A stretch of 64,000 bases of DNA from Vigna angularis (lineage: Eukaryota > Streptophyta > Magnoliopsida > Fabales > Fabaceae): assembly GCF_016808095.1 (NCBI RefSeq), contig NC_068976.1:5427001-5491000 (forward strand), in the 5' to 3' direction. The translations under genes were made by a program, and so were the position numbers. Below, in pieces: positions 35,501 through 46,599 of this stretch (position 1 is its first letter; the number at the start of each line of letters is the position of its first letter). The notes beneath the pieces are model-generated. The model saw only the letters and a program-made list of their open reading frames with translations. It made no database searches and had not been told where the DNA came from.

Positions 35501-36719
35501 CCACCCTGATCCTGCTGTTGGACTTCTGAAGCAGTATGACCCAATGTGTGATAGTGTTGAGCCAAAGAGTGCTGCTGCAAGTGGGTTACCCCCATCCATT
35601 CCTCCAAGTAAAAGAGTTGCAGAAGATGTTCTGGAAATTCCATCACAGTTGTCCAACACATCAAAACAAAACCATGGTGATTCTTCCAAGGCTGCTGGCC
35701 CAGAAGAACTAGTCAAGAGTGATCCTCTAGTCCAGTTGCAATCAAGTCAAAACACTGAATTTGGTAAGGATGATAACAAGGAAGTGTTACCTGACGAAAG
35801 ACACAAATCTCGAGATGATCCTAAAAGTACCAAAGAGAATGGTCCTTTGGAAAACATGGAGCAAACTGGAGGTCCTGATGAGGCCAAGAAAACAAAGGAT
35901 TTGAAGGGGATTCGTGCGTTTAAATTTGCACTGGTTGAGTTTGTTAAGGAGCTGCTGAAACCAACATGGAAAGAAGGTCAAATCACCAAAGATGATTATA
36001 AAACAATCGTGAAGAAAGTTGTTGATAAAGTAACTGGTTCCATGCAGGGGGCCAATATTCCTCAGACACAAGAGAAAATTGACAACTATTTGTCATTTTC
36101 AAAACCAAAGCTTAATAAACTTGTACAGGTTAGTGTTGGTTGGCTTACACATTCCCGTTATGTTTTGAAAGATTCCAGTCCTTTCCCCCATTTTTATTCT
36201 GTTGATGAAAATATTGATGATGCTAATGATTTAATTTTTTTGGTAGGCTTGGATGTTTATTGGAAGTTGCTAAAAAATGAGATTTAAAAGACGAGACATT
36301 TACTTCTAGAAGACTTTTATGTGTTGCCAAATTTCATCATTAAGAATACTGTCTAATATTTAATCAAACTTAGTCTGAGGACCTGTTGAATTTTTTTTTA
36401 ATCAATCTAACAAAATTTAATGGTATTTTATTTTGTATATTAAGAATGAACAAGTATCTCCAATAAACCTTTCACGCCTATCCGTCAAATCCGTCCTGAA
36501 TTTATCAGACGGGTACAACTTAATTAATCTCTGCACGATTCTGAACTCAGTGATTGTTGCTGATGGTCTATTTATGCTATTATGCGCCACGGAGATCTAT
36601 GTTGGCCTCTGAGTCTACAGCTGCCTCATGTCAATTTGTTTAGCTGTGGCATTTACAACTGGTCTCACAATTTTTCTCTCTGTTTGCAGGCGTATGTGGA
36701 AAAGGTTCAGAAGGCTTAG
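32539..36719 (+). CDS. Nuclear protein with three CCCH zinc fingers and RS-like linker (C3H38-like)
   Basis: Coding exons 32539-32903, 33758-34866, 35053-36128 and 36690-36719, all GT-AG with matching phases, total 2580 bases and 859 residues. The N-terminus MSGSGKKRSSKWDL and an RSRSRSPP segment (122-129) precede three C-x7-C-x5-C-x3-H fingers at about 153-171, 212-230 and 276-294 (CRDFAAGKCRRGSHCHFLH and so on). Low-complexity charged linkers follow, and then a conserved C-terminal module (777-859) starting AFKFALVEFVKELLKPTW, ending AYVEKVQKA and resembling SRI-type RNA polymerase II CTD-binding helices. Tandem CCCH fingers usually bind RNA; with the C-terminal module this suggests a co-transcriptional RNA-processing role (inference). 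A second possible donor for exon 1, at 32913, would add three residues. The last exon encodes only nine residues. The gene appears intact. Resemblance to plant C3H38-type proteins is from memory and only moderately sure. Confidence 0.92.
35436..35513 (+). repeat. 39-bp in-frame duplication inside the CCCH gene
   Basis: Two adjacent 39-base copies encode AVPVSNTFIRSDP and AVPVSNTFIHPDP (residues 620-645). They differ by three bases, so the duplication is recent. It keeps the frame and lies in a low-complexity linker. Confidence 0.85.
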
Positions 36720-37690
36720 TGCAACTATTTTAATTTGACTGTCAACTCTATCGTTTATATTTGACTCAGAATTGTTGTCTGAAATATGTATACTGCTTCT
36801 TTTTACCTCAGGTGTTTTTTTTTGTCTTAGCCATCTGTTTGCTTACTTTAGTTCTCTGCTGCTCTTCCGTACACAATCTGAGAGCATTTTTTAGGCCTTT
36901 AATTTTATTTCGGGGAAAAATTATTGGGTGTTTGTGCCGTAAGAAGTTGGTTCGTAACTCAATAGTTAGACAGTCATGTGTTATAAAATTTATTTTGCTG
37001 GTTTAATGTAATTACAAGAGACAGTTGTATGCTTTTCAGAACAGTAGTGAGAAAGAGGAGGAACCGTAAGATGCTAGAGTTGAGTTGTTGATTATTTCAA
37101 ACTGCACTATGAAGGTTTCAAATGCCCAAACATTTTGAACTAAAAGTTCTAATTTATGTAGTTTGCGTACGTTATTCATCCAAAATTTATAACGAAAACG
37201 ACTAGATAGTCTAAGTTTTATGAACATAATAAATTGGGGGATTTTGTCTTTATAAAACCGATGTCATTTACAAATCTGGATAATTCTCATTACTTCGGTA
37301 ACATTGCTTAAGTTTAAATGTCAATATACAGTTAAATTAAATGTAATAACTATCATTCATGATTTACAGATCAAATAATTCACTTGTGCAAGGTCCTAAT
37401 AATTTGTGCTAGATCCTAACAATCCAAGGAAGAGTATTTTCTTCTTCACGAGATATCTCTCATAGGGTAGGTAGCCACATGTTAGTCTCAAAAAAATTTC
37501 GGCTGGACTTGTCAACTTGAACCAATCTAAAAGGTTTGATCCTAGTCTATATAGGTTGAAGTGAAAAAAGGTCAAAAGGATAAAAGAATTTACACAAGGA
37601 AAAGTGATAGCAATCTTCTCAAGTTGGGTTAGGTTAAAACTAGAAGAGATATTGTAGTAAGGATGAAGATGTGAAAGCAATGGAGGATAA
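36720..37690. other. 3' flank of the CCCH gene and gene-free DNA
   Basis: The first 250-300 bases are probably 3' untranslated sequence, T-rich and without frames of interest. The remainder to 37690 shows nothing recognisable. Confidence 0.45.
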
Positions 37691-37699
37691 AAGATAATA

Positions 37700-38535
37700 C
37701 TCACAACCTTTGGTGTTTTAATGGTAATGATTGATATTTGATGATTCTCTTCATAGGTTGGGCCAACTCTAGAAAATAGTGGTTAGAGTTGACCACATGA
37801 GAGGTTAGTCTTGACTTTACAAATTAATAAAATGACTCAATATTTTGATAACATTTTATTATTAATCTTCAAGTGAGTTTATAAGGAGGAGACACCTTTA
37901 TTTATTGATAAAGGTGTTTCTAAACTATACCAAAATTTTAAAATGTTATCTTTCATAAAATCCTAAAAATTCTATCTTAGTGAAGGAGAGCTTGACATGT
38001 GAAACTCCAACTTTTAGAAAAACTCTTCACTTGTAAAGTGTCATGTGGGAAGTCATTTTAGCAAAAGTTTCCCATTAGGAAAATGACATATGACCGATAC
38101 CTTTGTAAGAAAACCCTTCACTTAGAGCTTGTTATGTGGAAAACTACTTTAGCAAAAGTTCTCCACTAGAAAAATGACATATGACCACTACCATTGTAAG
38201 AAAACTTTTCACTAAGAGCTTGCCATATGTTCACCATGTTTCATGTGGGACACCCTCCACTAAGCTAGGGTTGCAAAACTAATCACCCAATAATAGCTTA
38301 AGCTAGGCACAAATATTGCCTTACAACTTGAGTAGATTGTTCAAAAATCCTACACTTCTTACTAAAAAAAATTCTACACTATTTGAGCCTTAATACAAGG
38401 TCAAATTACCCTTAATCTACTAGAGGTGCTCCATGATGGCCTAAGAGAAAGAGCTTTGTTTCACCTTACATACATGACTCTAACTCTTCTTGAACGTACT
38501 TGGACCATGGCTAGAGGGTATGCAATAAAAATGTT
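37700..38535 (-). repeat. LTR relic, same family as 4.7-5.56 kb, inverted
   Basis: Read on the minus strand it shows CCTCTAGCCATGGTCC near 38520, CTTGTATTAAGGCTC near 38390 and GGTGTCTCCTCCTTATAA near 37890, in the same order as the plus-strand copy at 4.7-5.56 kb. An imperfect direct repeat of about 100 bases lies within it (AAAATGACATATGACC at 38080 and 38173). No coding region. Confidence 0.65.
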
Positions 38536-38541
38536 TAGAGG

Positions 38542-40640
38542 GTGATACAATGTTGTTAATGCTATCAAATTACTAATACTTAATAAGGCAACTTTAGTAT
38601 TGTCAACTTAGTAGTTAACAAACTAGATAAAATTAAGTTAACCCTGAGTCGTATCCCAACAAATATGAAATTACTTTTCAATAATTGATTATTATGAAAT
38701 CCTACTCGAAAGGTTAGTAAAACACAATGCAAATACTAACAGATAAAAGTATAAGTCTATCCTAATGAATTAATACTGAAGATTATATAAATGTGAATTT
38801 AATGAAATAAAAAATAAAAGGCTTTGAAACAATTATAATAAAACGGGAAAATTCCATTATTTTTGCAAAATAGATTAATCATCGGTTAACCACATATTAT
38901 TGTTCAATTGATTATTATTTTTTATTTCAAATTAACTAAAATACATTCTTAATTAATTTGATAGCGATCTTACTATTAGCCAAAGTATATTCTCAATTAA
39001 AAATAAGACTTTTCTAGATTATTCATAATAAATTCAACCAAAGTATATTCTCAATTAAATCCTATTATGTTTAATCATATATATTCTTTTATCTCCTAAC
39101 GAAGTTAAAAGTTAATTAATCAAAGTACATTTTTTACTAATTATTGTTAAAGTTTTTACTACTAATCAAAGTATATTCTCAATTGGTAGCAAAAACCCGT
39201 GTAATCATATGAAAGTTCCTAAATTCAATCGAAGTACATTCGCAACCAAAATTAAAAACATTTACACTCATAAGATCAATATGCATATAGATTAAAACAC
39301 ATTGCTAATTATCTAACATCAGAATTCATAATGAAGTTACAGTGGAACAGTCCTAAAAGCTTAGCCCTCCATGGATAAGGTGGAATACATGATGAATGAA
39401 AATAAAAGTAAGAGAAAGAAAGATGTGGTGGATGTCTACTGCTCCTAACTAGAGTTGTTAATGTTTCGTTTTCTACTTTCCATTGGTCTCTTTATATAGA
39501 ACTTGATTGAGCTTGGATCTTGATGTTTTTATTGTTGAAATCTTATTTTTGATAATGTAATATCTCTCAAATATTTAACAGATTTAATTAGTTTTAAAAA
39601 TATTTGGTAGATATTTTCTATTGATATTTTAAGATATAATTAAATTAAGTATTTTGTAAAATATATAATAAATTATCAACTGAATCTTGCCCAAAATTTC
39701 AATTCAGTCCTTGCATTCATACAATCTAAAATTGCAGAGAAGTATGAAGATATTAATATTTGCAATTTAACCCCTCTTATACTGTTCATTGACGGGCTGC
39801 CACGTGACTGTTCAATGACGGGCTGCCACGTGACTGTTCCCTCTTCTCTCAAGGTTAGGGTTTTTCCACGATTGTAGACGAGAATGTTGTGGTTTTCACG
39901 TTTTTGACAAGTGAGGTTCAAAGTGCAGGTCGCAGTGCTGTGGTTTGATGATAGTGGATTCTGATGATTGACAACGTTGTTCGTGATTCACCATGGTTGA
40001 TGGTTTGAAGGTGAACGAACCTTAGTGGCTTTCACGGTGATTGTTAGTGACGAGGAAAGAGACCATGGTGATCTGGTGATGCTAGGGCATGGGTGGTGAA
40101 AGGTTAAAGATGATGATATGGTGCATTGTCATTAGATGAAGTGGTATGTGGAGGATTAGAACACATGGTAGCACATTATTGGACAAATTCATAAGTGAAG
40201 GATTTCCACGTGGCCATATCTTAAAAGACCTAATTTATTAGTGGTAGGAGTGTTGTCAATAATAAAATCAAGGGGTATACAAGAGATTCAATGTGTGACC
40301 CATTTATGAAAAAAGAAAGTGTATAAGTGAAACTAAGGGTGCATTCAACTTCTTGTATAATTCTTTCTAGGAACTTGGTAATTTTGAACTTATTTTGTAA
40401 CTTGGAACAATTTAATTTCACAATTTGAATGAATCAAACTTTAACTATAGTTTCATCAACAAACATTATAATATCTAGAAATAATTTATGCAACTAAAAA
40501 TCACTTTTTAAGACCTTTTAATTCACAAACTCGATAAGTCCAATTGTTATAAATCCTATACAAATCAATCATTTAAACACCAAAATTCCTTCAAAATTTT
40601 GAAATTCAACCTAAAATGCAAGCATAAATATGTACTTATA
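38542..40640 (-). repeat. Old solo LTR of an Athila-like family, inverted
   Basis: Its left part (TGATACAATGTTGTTAATGC at 38542 through about 39480) matches 61707-62620. Its right part (about 40430-40640, GCATAAATATGTACTT) matches the far end of that LTR near 63340. The central 39700-40430 differs. There is no primer site at its edge, so it looks like a solo LTR later altered by insertions. No coding region. Confidence 0.65.
39781..39832. repeat. 26-bp direct duplication with G-box in each copy
   Basis: Two adjacent copies of ACTGTTCA(T/A)TGACGGGCTG followed by CCACGTG differ at one base. Each contains the palindrome CACGTG (39801-39806 and 39827-39832). Confidence 0.8.
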
Positions 40641-40699
40641 AAAGGATTACAATAGTAATAAAACTTTTGTGGGATAAAGTCAACCTATGGATCGATCTG

Positions 40700-41080
40700 A
40701 GTGATTCGGTTTTAGGTCATGATAGATTAGGTTGGGTTGAGTTGAAGTCCAGTAGATCGTTGTGTTGGAACCTAGTTAAGCTACGTCTAAGTTGGACCAA
40801 TGTTGATAGAGTCCATATTATGTTGAGTTGAATCGAGTCTATATTGGACATAATTAAGACTAACCTATATTTGTCCAACTCGAGTTGGACACACAAAAGG
40901 TCGAATTGAGTTAGACCCACAAAAGGTTGAGTGAAGTTAGACCTACGTAAGGTTGGAGCGAGTTGGACACACCTCTAATTAAGTTTACTAGGGTCAACTC
41001 AATTCAAATTAAGTCAAATCAAGCTGGACCACTGTCAGACCTTATCGAGTTGGATCAACATCAGGCAAAGTAAAGTAGGA
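40700..41080. repeat. Degenerate array of GAGTTGGACC / AAGGTTGAG phrases
   Basis: Imperfect 25-30 base repeats around GAGTTGGAC-CACA-AAAGGT. No coding region. Confidence 0.5.
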
Positions 41081-41549
41081 TCTGTTGAGATAAGATCGTC
41101 TAAAGAGAGATTGGATCATCTAAAACATATCTAGTTTTGAAGTTTAACAAACAACGTTAAACAAAAAAATCTTGAGTAATCAAATGTCTAAGGAAGAGGA
41201 AAGAACATAGATATATGACACAAAGAATAATATCCCATTCTCGAGTAGTCATAAGAGAACGTCTGAACACTAGAAAATGGACAACATGGAATCATCTAAG
41301 CATCCATAAAATGAACCATCTAGATGCCCACTCAACTAGAAAAAATGAGTTAGAGAGAAAAACGTTTAAAAATTAGATGCATCTAAGCATCAAGCCAAAT
41401 CAAAGTAAAAATCAAAGGTTATATGTAAGGCTACACGAGGCGTTTATATATTGAATAGGGGAAGAGATAAGATTAAATGACATGACGTATTCTTGGGAAG
41501 AAGCGTTTGATCAATAGGAAAACCTACATGCACTTGTCTGTTAGCAAAA

Positions 41550-42620
41550 AGATGAGGCATAAAAGGTTTGATGATACCCAAAATCAAGTCTCAAGCGCTC
41601 ACTTTGCAAGAAGACTTTTATGAAGACTTGTATTATGTGTTAAAGCTTTTGTAATAAGTAGTTTATGTATAGGACTTAATGTTTTGTTTGATTCCTTGTA
41701 ATTTATGCTTTAAAATTCTTTTGGGAGTCAAAATACTCTACAATAATCGATTAACTACTTAAGATAATCGATTATCACAAAGAGGTTTTTAAGTTTGCTA
41801 AAAACACAATTTGGCTCTAGAATAATCAATTACTAGAGAATGATAATCGATTATCCATAATCGATTATGACTTACCATAATTGATTATCACAACTAGTTG
41901 TTGGAGTTTTTGAGAATCTTTTTGACCATTGTGCATTCATTAAATGCATAATCGATTACCATAAGTGGATAATTAGTTATCACGGGAGAAAAGGCTCACA
42001 ATGGATTTTTGGATGTGTCCTTGAGTGAGGTCTTTATATAGATGTTTTAGACTCTCATTCTAATACACACACAACTGAACGTTTTTGAATGAAGTAAAGT
42101 GTGATCTAGGGTTTGTGTAATCTTATGCTTTGGCTTTGAGGACTTGGTATTGGCAAAAGCGAGAACTTTCACTGAGAATGTCATTGATTGTTGCTGCTGT
42201 TGCTAAGAGAAACCTGTCATCCTTTGTGAAGATTCAAAGGAAGTGTTCATCCTTCGTGAATCATTTGGAGGAGGTGTTCATCCCTTGTGGCCTTAAGGAG
42301 AAGTGAGTTTCATCTCTTGTGGTAACAAGAGAGGTGTTTTTAAACCCTTAAGCCTTTCTTTCTATGTGATTATAATAATTTATTGGTTATGTGATAGTGG
42401 AACGTTAAAATCTGTTTGGGATTAACAATTGGACGTAGGATCCTTGTGATCTAAACCACTATAAAATTATATGAGCAATTTTATCTCTTCCTTTACTCTT
42501 TATTATTGTTTAATTTATCACTAAGTAAGATAAATTTGAGAGAAAATTATAAAAGGCATACGTTTGCGAAAGGAAACCAATTCACCTTCTATTGGTTTAT
42601 TTGTTCACGCTAAACATTCC
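41550..42620 (+). repeat. Diverged Sirevirus-type LTR
   Basis: It carries ATAATCGATTAT palindromes (41745-41990), a TATA box (TTTATATAGATG near 42032) and AACAATTGGACGTAGGAT (near 42423), which matches the LTR at 3029-3955. It ends with a CCAATTCACC-type U5. No internal domain is attached. Boundaries are approximate. Confidence 0.65.
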
Positions 42621-43829
42621 GCTACATCGTTCTGACAATTATTAAATAGTGAAAGAAATGAGCTAAAATGACATGATCACTTGTACAAAAATGATTTTTT
42701 ATACCTATTAAAAAAGGCTTTTTATACTTATTTTTGAGTAGGTATAGAAGCAAGAGGTATAGAAAGTTTACGATTTTTATACCTACTCTTGAATTGGTGT
42801 AGAAAGTTTTATTTTTTATACCTATGTTGTTCATAACAGGTATAAAAGTCTTATATATGGGAACAGGTATAAAAAGTCCTCGTTGTTAGAGATAAAAGTG
42901 ACTTTTTTTTTAAATATTTTATTTGTATGTACTACTATCTATATCCAGACCTGCATAAGATTCAATCCCAGAATATAGTTTAAATAATCAATAACAAGTA
43001 AAATAATCAATATTGTTTTCATTAGCACATCAAAATGTAATATTTACCTAACAAAGTTCCTAAATATATTTACCTAACATAGTTACTTAATATATTACAC
43101 ATAAAATAGTTCCTAAACTCAAAATGTAATATTGAAACATCCAATCATTTACAAATGGTTAAAAGAAATGCAACCCATTGCTCCCGAACATCCTTTATGA
43201 CATGTTCCAATGAAGACGTGTCATCAAATATCTACACAATGAATAGTTTGAGTAAAGTTATAATATTAATGACTTAAGATTTTAGTTATAAAATATTCAC
43301 GTTATCAATTTCCATGAGTCAACGACATTTGCGGATATAATTTTCTGCATGTGCCTCATGACATAATATCCGCACTCAAAGCTTCCCGGTTGACATGAGC
43401 ATTACAAGTTAAATTTATAATTGTATTTATAGTTTGAAAGATTAACTACTTACAGTTGGTGCAATGAACTGCAACTTCTTTTTAGAGACGATATGTGTTC
43501 CCTACAACCTTGAATATGCCTCAACCACTCTATAAAGTTAAATGTACATTGAAATGAGTCCTAAGGAACTTAGTAAAATCAGTTATGTCTACACTACAAA
43601 TAAATTATTAAAAAACTTACAATATTAGTGTATTTTTAATTGCCAAAGTGTGAGGTTTTTTGTGCAATGAACATAAGAGAACTACAAGAAACTGTTGAGG
43701 AAGAATTAGTAACAATTGCTAGTGACCCCTGCAGATTCAAACAATAATAGTGTTAAATAACATTTACATAAATAAAATTTTATTAATAAAAATTATATAC
43801 TTACTGTTGCAAATAAGGTGCTAAGTACA

Positions 43830-46384
43830 CTTACTTTTTTCTGTTTACAAAAGCCTCTAAGAGGTAGTTTTGGACCTCTTCACTTTTATTTCCAACTCCT
43901 TGAATGGCAACAGGGTCGATAAAACCATAAATGTGATCATTCTTCCTTTCAATGGTCAACCGATGTAAATACCTTAAACATTGAAAATGAATAATGTTAG
44001 AATAAAATATTGAATATATTTAAACTTCATAAATGTAGAAATTTACTTACAACAACCAAAGTTGTAGTACTGATATACATAACATATTAGTGTTAGAGAG
44101 AATTTCAAAACTATCCCTTTGACATATGAAGAAAGAGAGCGAAGATGTCCTGTTTGTGACTTCAGGAGACATTTGTAACTCTATAGGAGAAAGGAAGATC
44201 TTCACTGCCAACACACCAAGTTGTTCTAGAATTATTTGTTATGGCGACTGCGGCGATTGTTGCAGTGATTCATTCATATCTTCCTGCCCTTGTGCTTCAA
44301 CCTGGTATACATATTTAAAAACTTCCAAAATATATTACTAATGAAAACAACAAAGTGCCTAATTAAAACAATTACCTTCTTTACAATTGCTCTTGATAAT
44401 CTAAGGGGCCAAAGGATAAAATTTCTAGGGGCCTGTCCCAATGTCTGAACATCCTCAGTGGGCAAAGGGACTCGAGCTGTAGCATCTCGTACGTCTATAA
44501 CCACCACTCTCATCATATCAACTGTAATGGTTTCATGGTGTATAGTTGACCTGAGTGTATACATTTTACCTAAGTTATCTAAATAATATTTGTAAAATAT
44601 ATCAAAGAATATGATTCAACAAACAAGTACATCCAGACAATATAATAAGATAAATTACCTAAGGCCACCAAGCACTGTAGGGCATCATCACTAAACAACT
44701 CGTAGTCTACATCAATAGTGGGAGAAGCGTTTTGAGGAGAAACATCACAACTCTCCTTTGTGCTTATACAAAGATGAGAAGGTTGAGGGAGATTCCTAGG
44801 CTGGCTTGAGGAGAAGGCTAATTCTGCTCGCACATCTGCTAACAATTGTGCCTGCATATCAGAGTACTCCTTCTTCAATTGTGCTCTCATATCATCGTAC
44901 TCTTTCTTCATCTCACTTATCTCCTCCCTCATTTCCTCCCTCATCTCCTATCTAATTTCTTCTCTTATACCCTTGAGGACCTCCTCACTGACATGGGCTT
45001 TACTATGATGACTTATTGGAGGACCAAAGAATTGACGGATGCCAATAAATTTACCAACACCTCGAACACGTCCAGAATGCTCTGGACGACCAATGACAAC
45101 TACCAATATGTCCTCACGGCCACTTAGTGTTATAGCCACTTAAATTACCATAAGCTGGAAAGTCGTTGATAGTACAAAATACCATTGCATGCAACTTGAA
45201 TGAATCACCAGTGTACCCATCAAACATATCAACACCTTCCTCCCATAACATCTTTAAATCTTCAACTAATGGGGCTAAATAAACATCAATGTCGTTTCTT
45301 AGTTGTCTTGGACCCAAGATCATCAAGGATAACATCATATATTTGCGTTTCATGCACAACCATAGAGGTAAATTGTAAATCACTAACATTACAGGCCACG
45401 AGCTATGTTTACTGCTCAAGTTTCCATATGGATTCATTCCATCTGTAGCAAGTCCAAACCTAATATTTTTTGAATCTTTACAGAAATTAGGGAACATGGA
45501 ATCAAAATTCTTCCACTGCATTGCATCTGCTGGATGCCTCAAATTCCCATCTTTTATACGTCCATCTGCATGCCATCTCATGAGTTTTGCATCATTTGGG
45601 TTGCTGAACAAGCGTTTCAATCATGGAACAAGAGGAAGATACCATAAGACTTTTGCAGGAGGACCCTTATTATCACATTCAGACTCACCCTCTTTTTGTT
45701 TGTATCGTGATATCCCACATTGTGGACATTGATGTAACTTGGCAAACTCGCTCTTGTACAAAATACAATCATTTGGGCATGCATGAATTTTTTTATACTC
45801 CATACCCATGTGACACAATATCTTCTTCGCATCATAATTGCGTGTTGGCAATGTATTACCTTCAGGAAGCATGTCACTCAACAACTCAAGCAACTCTGTG
45901 AAGCTTTTATCAGTCCACCCATTTCTTGCCTTCACATTGAACAATTTTAACACAGCTGACAATCGAGTATACTTAGTGCATTCTGGATATAAAGGTTTTT
46001 CTGCGTCACTGCACAAGCTGTCATACATATGAGCACGTTGGAAGGAATCATGTTCCACATCACATATCATGTCCTCTAACCGATCACCCATCTCTAAATC
46101 AACTTCTTCTACTTCTACTTCTACTTGAGAGTCACTTATACTTGGCATGTCTATTAATTCACCATGCCATGTCCACTTTGTGTAGCTCTTTAGGAATCCA
46201 TCACATAGAACATGCTCTCGAATAACTTCAGTTAGTAGTTTTTACTCATTCAACAATTAACACATGGACAATATAATCTTTCGTTATTGTCTGGAACATT
46301 CATCTTTGCAAATTCAAGAAATTGTTCTACTCCACTCTCATATTCATTTGTTGTACGTATCAAATTTATCCAACTTCGATCCAT
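43830..46384 (-). pseudogene. CACTA transposase (TNP2-type), deleted and interrupted
   Basis: It starts at ATG 46384 with MDRSWINL and the Transpos_assoc domain (CPCVNC, then IREHVLCDGFLKSYTKWTWHGEL) broken by a one-base frameshift near 46235-46255. The transposase domain follows (KILCHMGMEYKKIHACPNDC, LRHPADAMQWKNFD, FGLATDGMNPYGNLSS, YNLPLWLCMKRKYMMLSL, GPRQLRNDIDVYLAPL, INDFPAYGNLSGY). A TGA at 45621-45623 stands where relatives usually have Arg (CGA), consistent with CpG decay. After GNLSGY (about 45130) the remaining middle domains are missing, and the sequence jumps to the C-terminal GRPEHSGRVRGVG region (45090), a coiled coil (EEMREEISEMKKEYDDMRAQL) with a TAG at 44948-44950, an exon ending WPLRLSRAIVKK (44582-44375) and an exon with YLHRLTIERKNDHIYGFIDP (about 43975-43835) that leads into the Ulp1-like part. 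It cannot make an active protein. Confidence 0.9.
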
Positions 46385-46599
46385 TGTTATTTGTGAAAGC
46401 AACCACCTTTACAACAGTTAAAAGTATAAATTTGACTTTTACAACAAGAGCAAGAGAAATGAGATTTTTTTATTGGAATGAGTTATCCCAAATGATTTTT
46501 TCTTTGAAACTTTCCAAGTGGTATGGTGGCGGTGGTGTTATTGATATTTTTTTATTTGGAATTTTTTAATTAAAAATGTCAGAAATTTATATTTTAAAT

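Noticed and set aside
45200..46569. Plus-strand frames of 60-100 residues
   Set aside because: They are complementary to the CACTA transposase exons.
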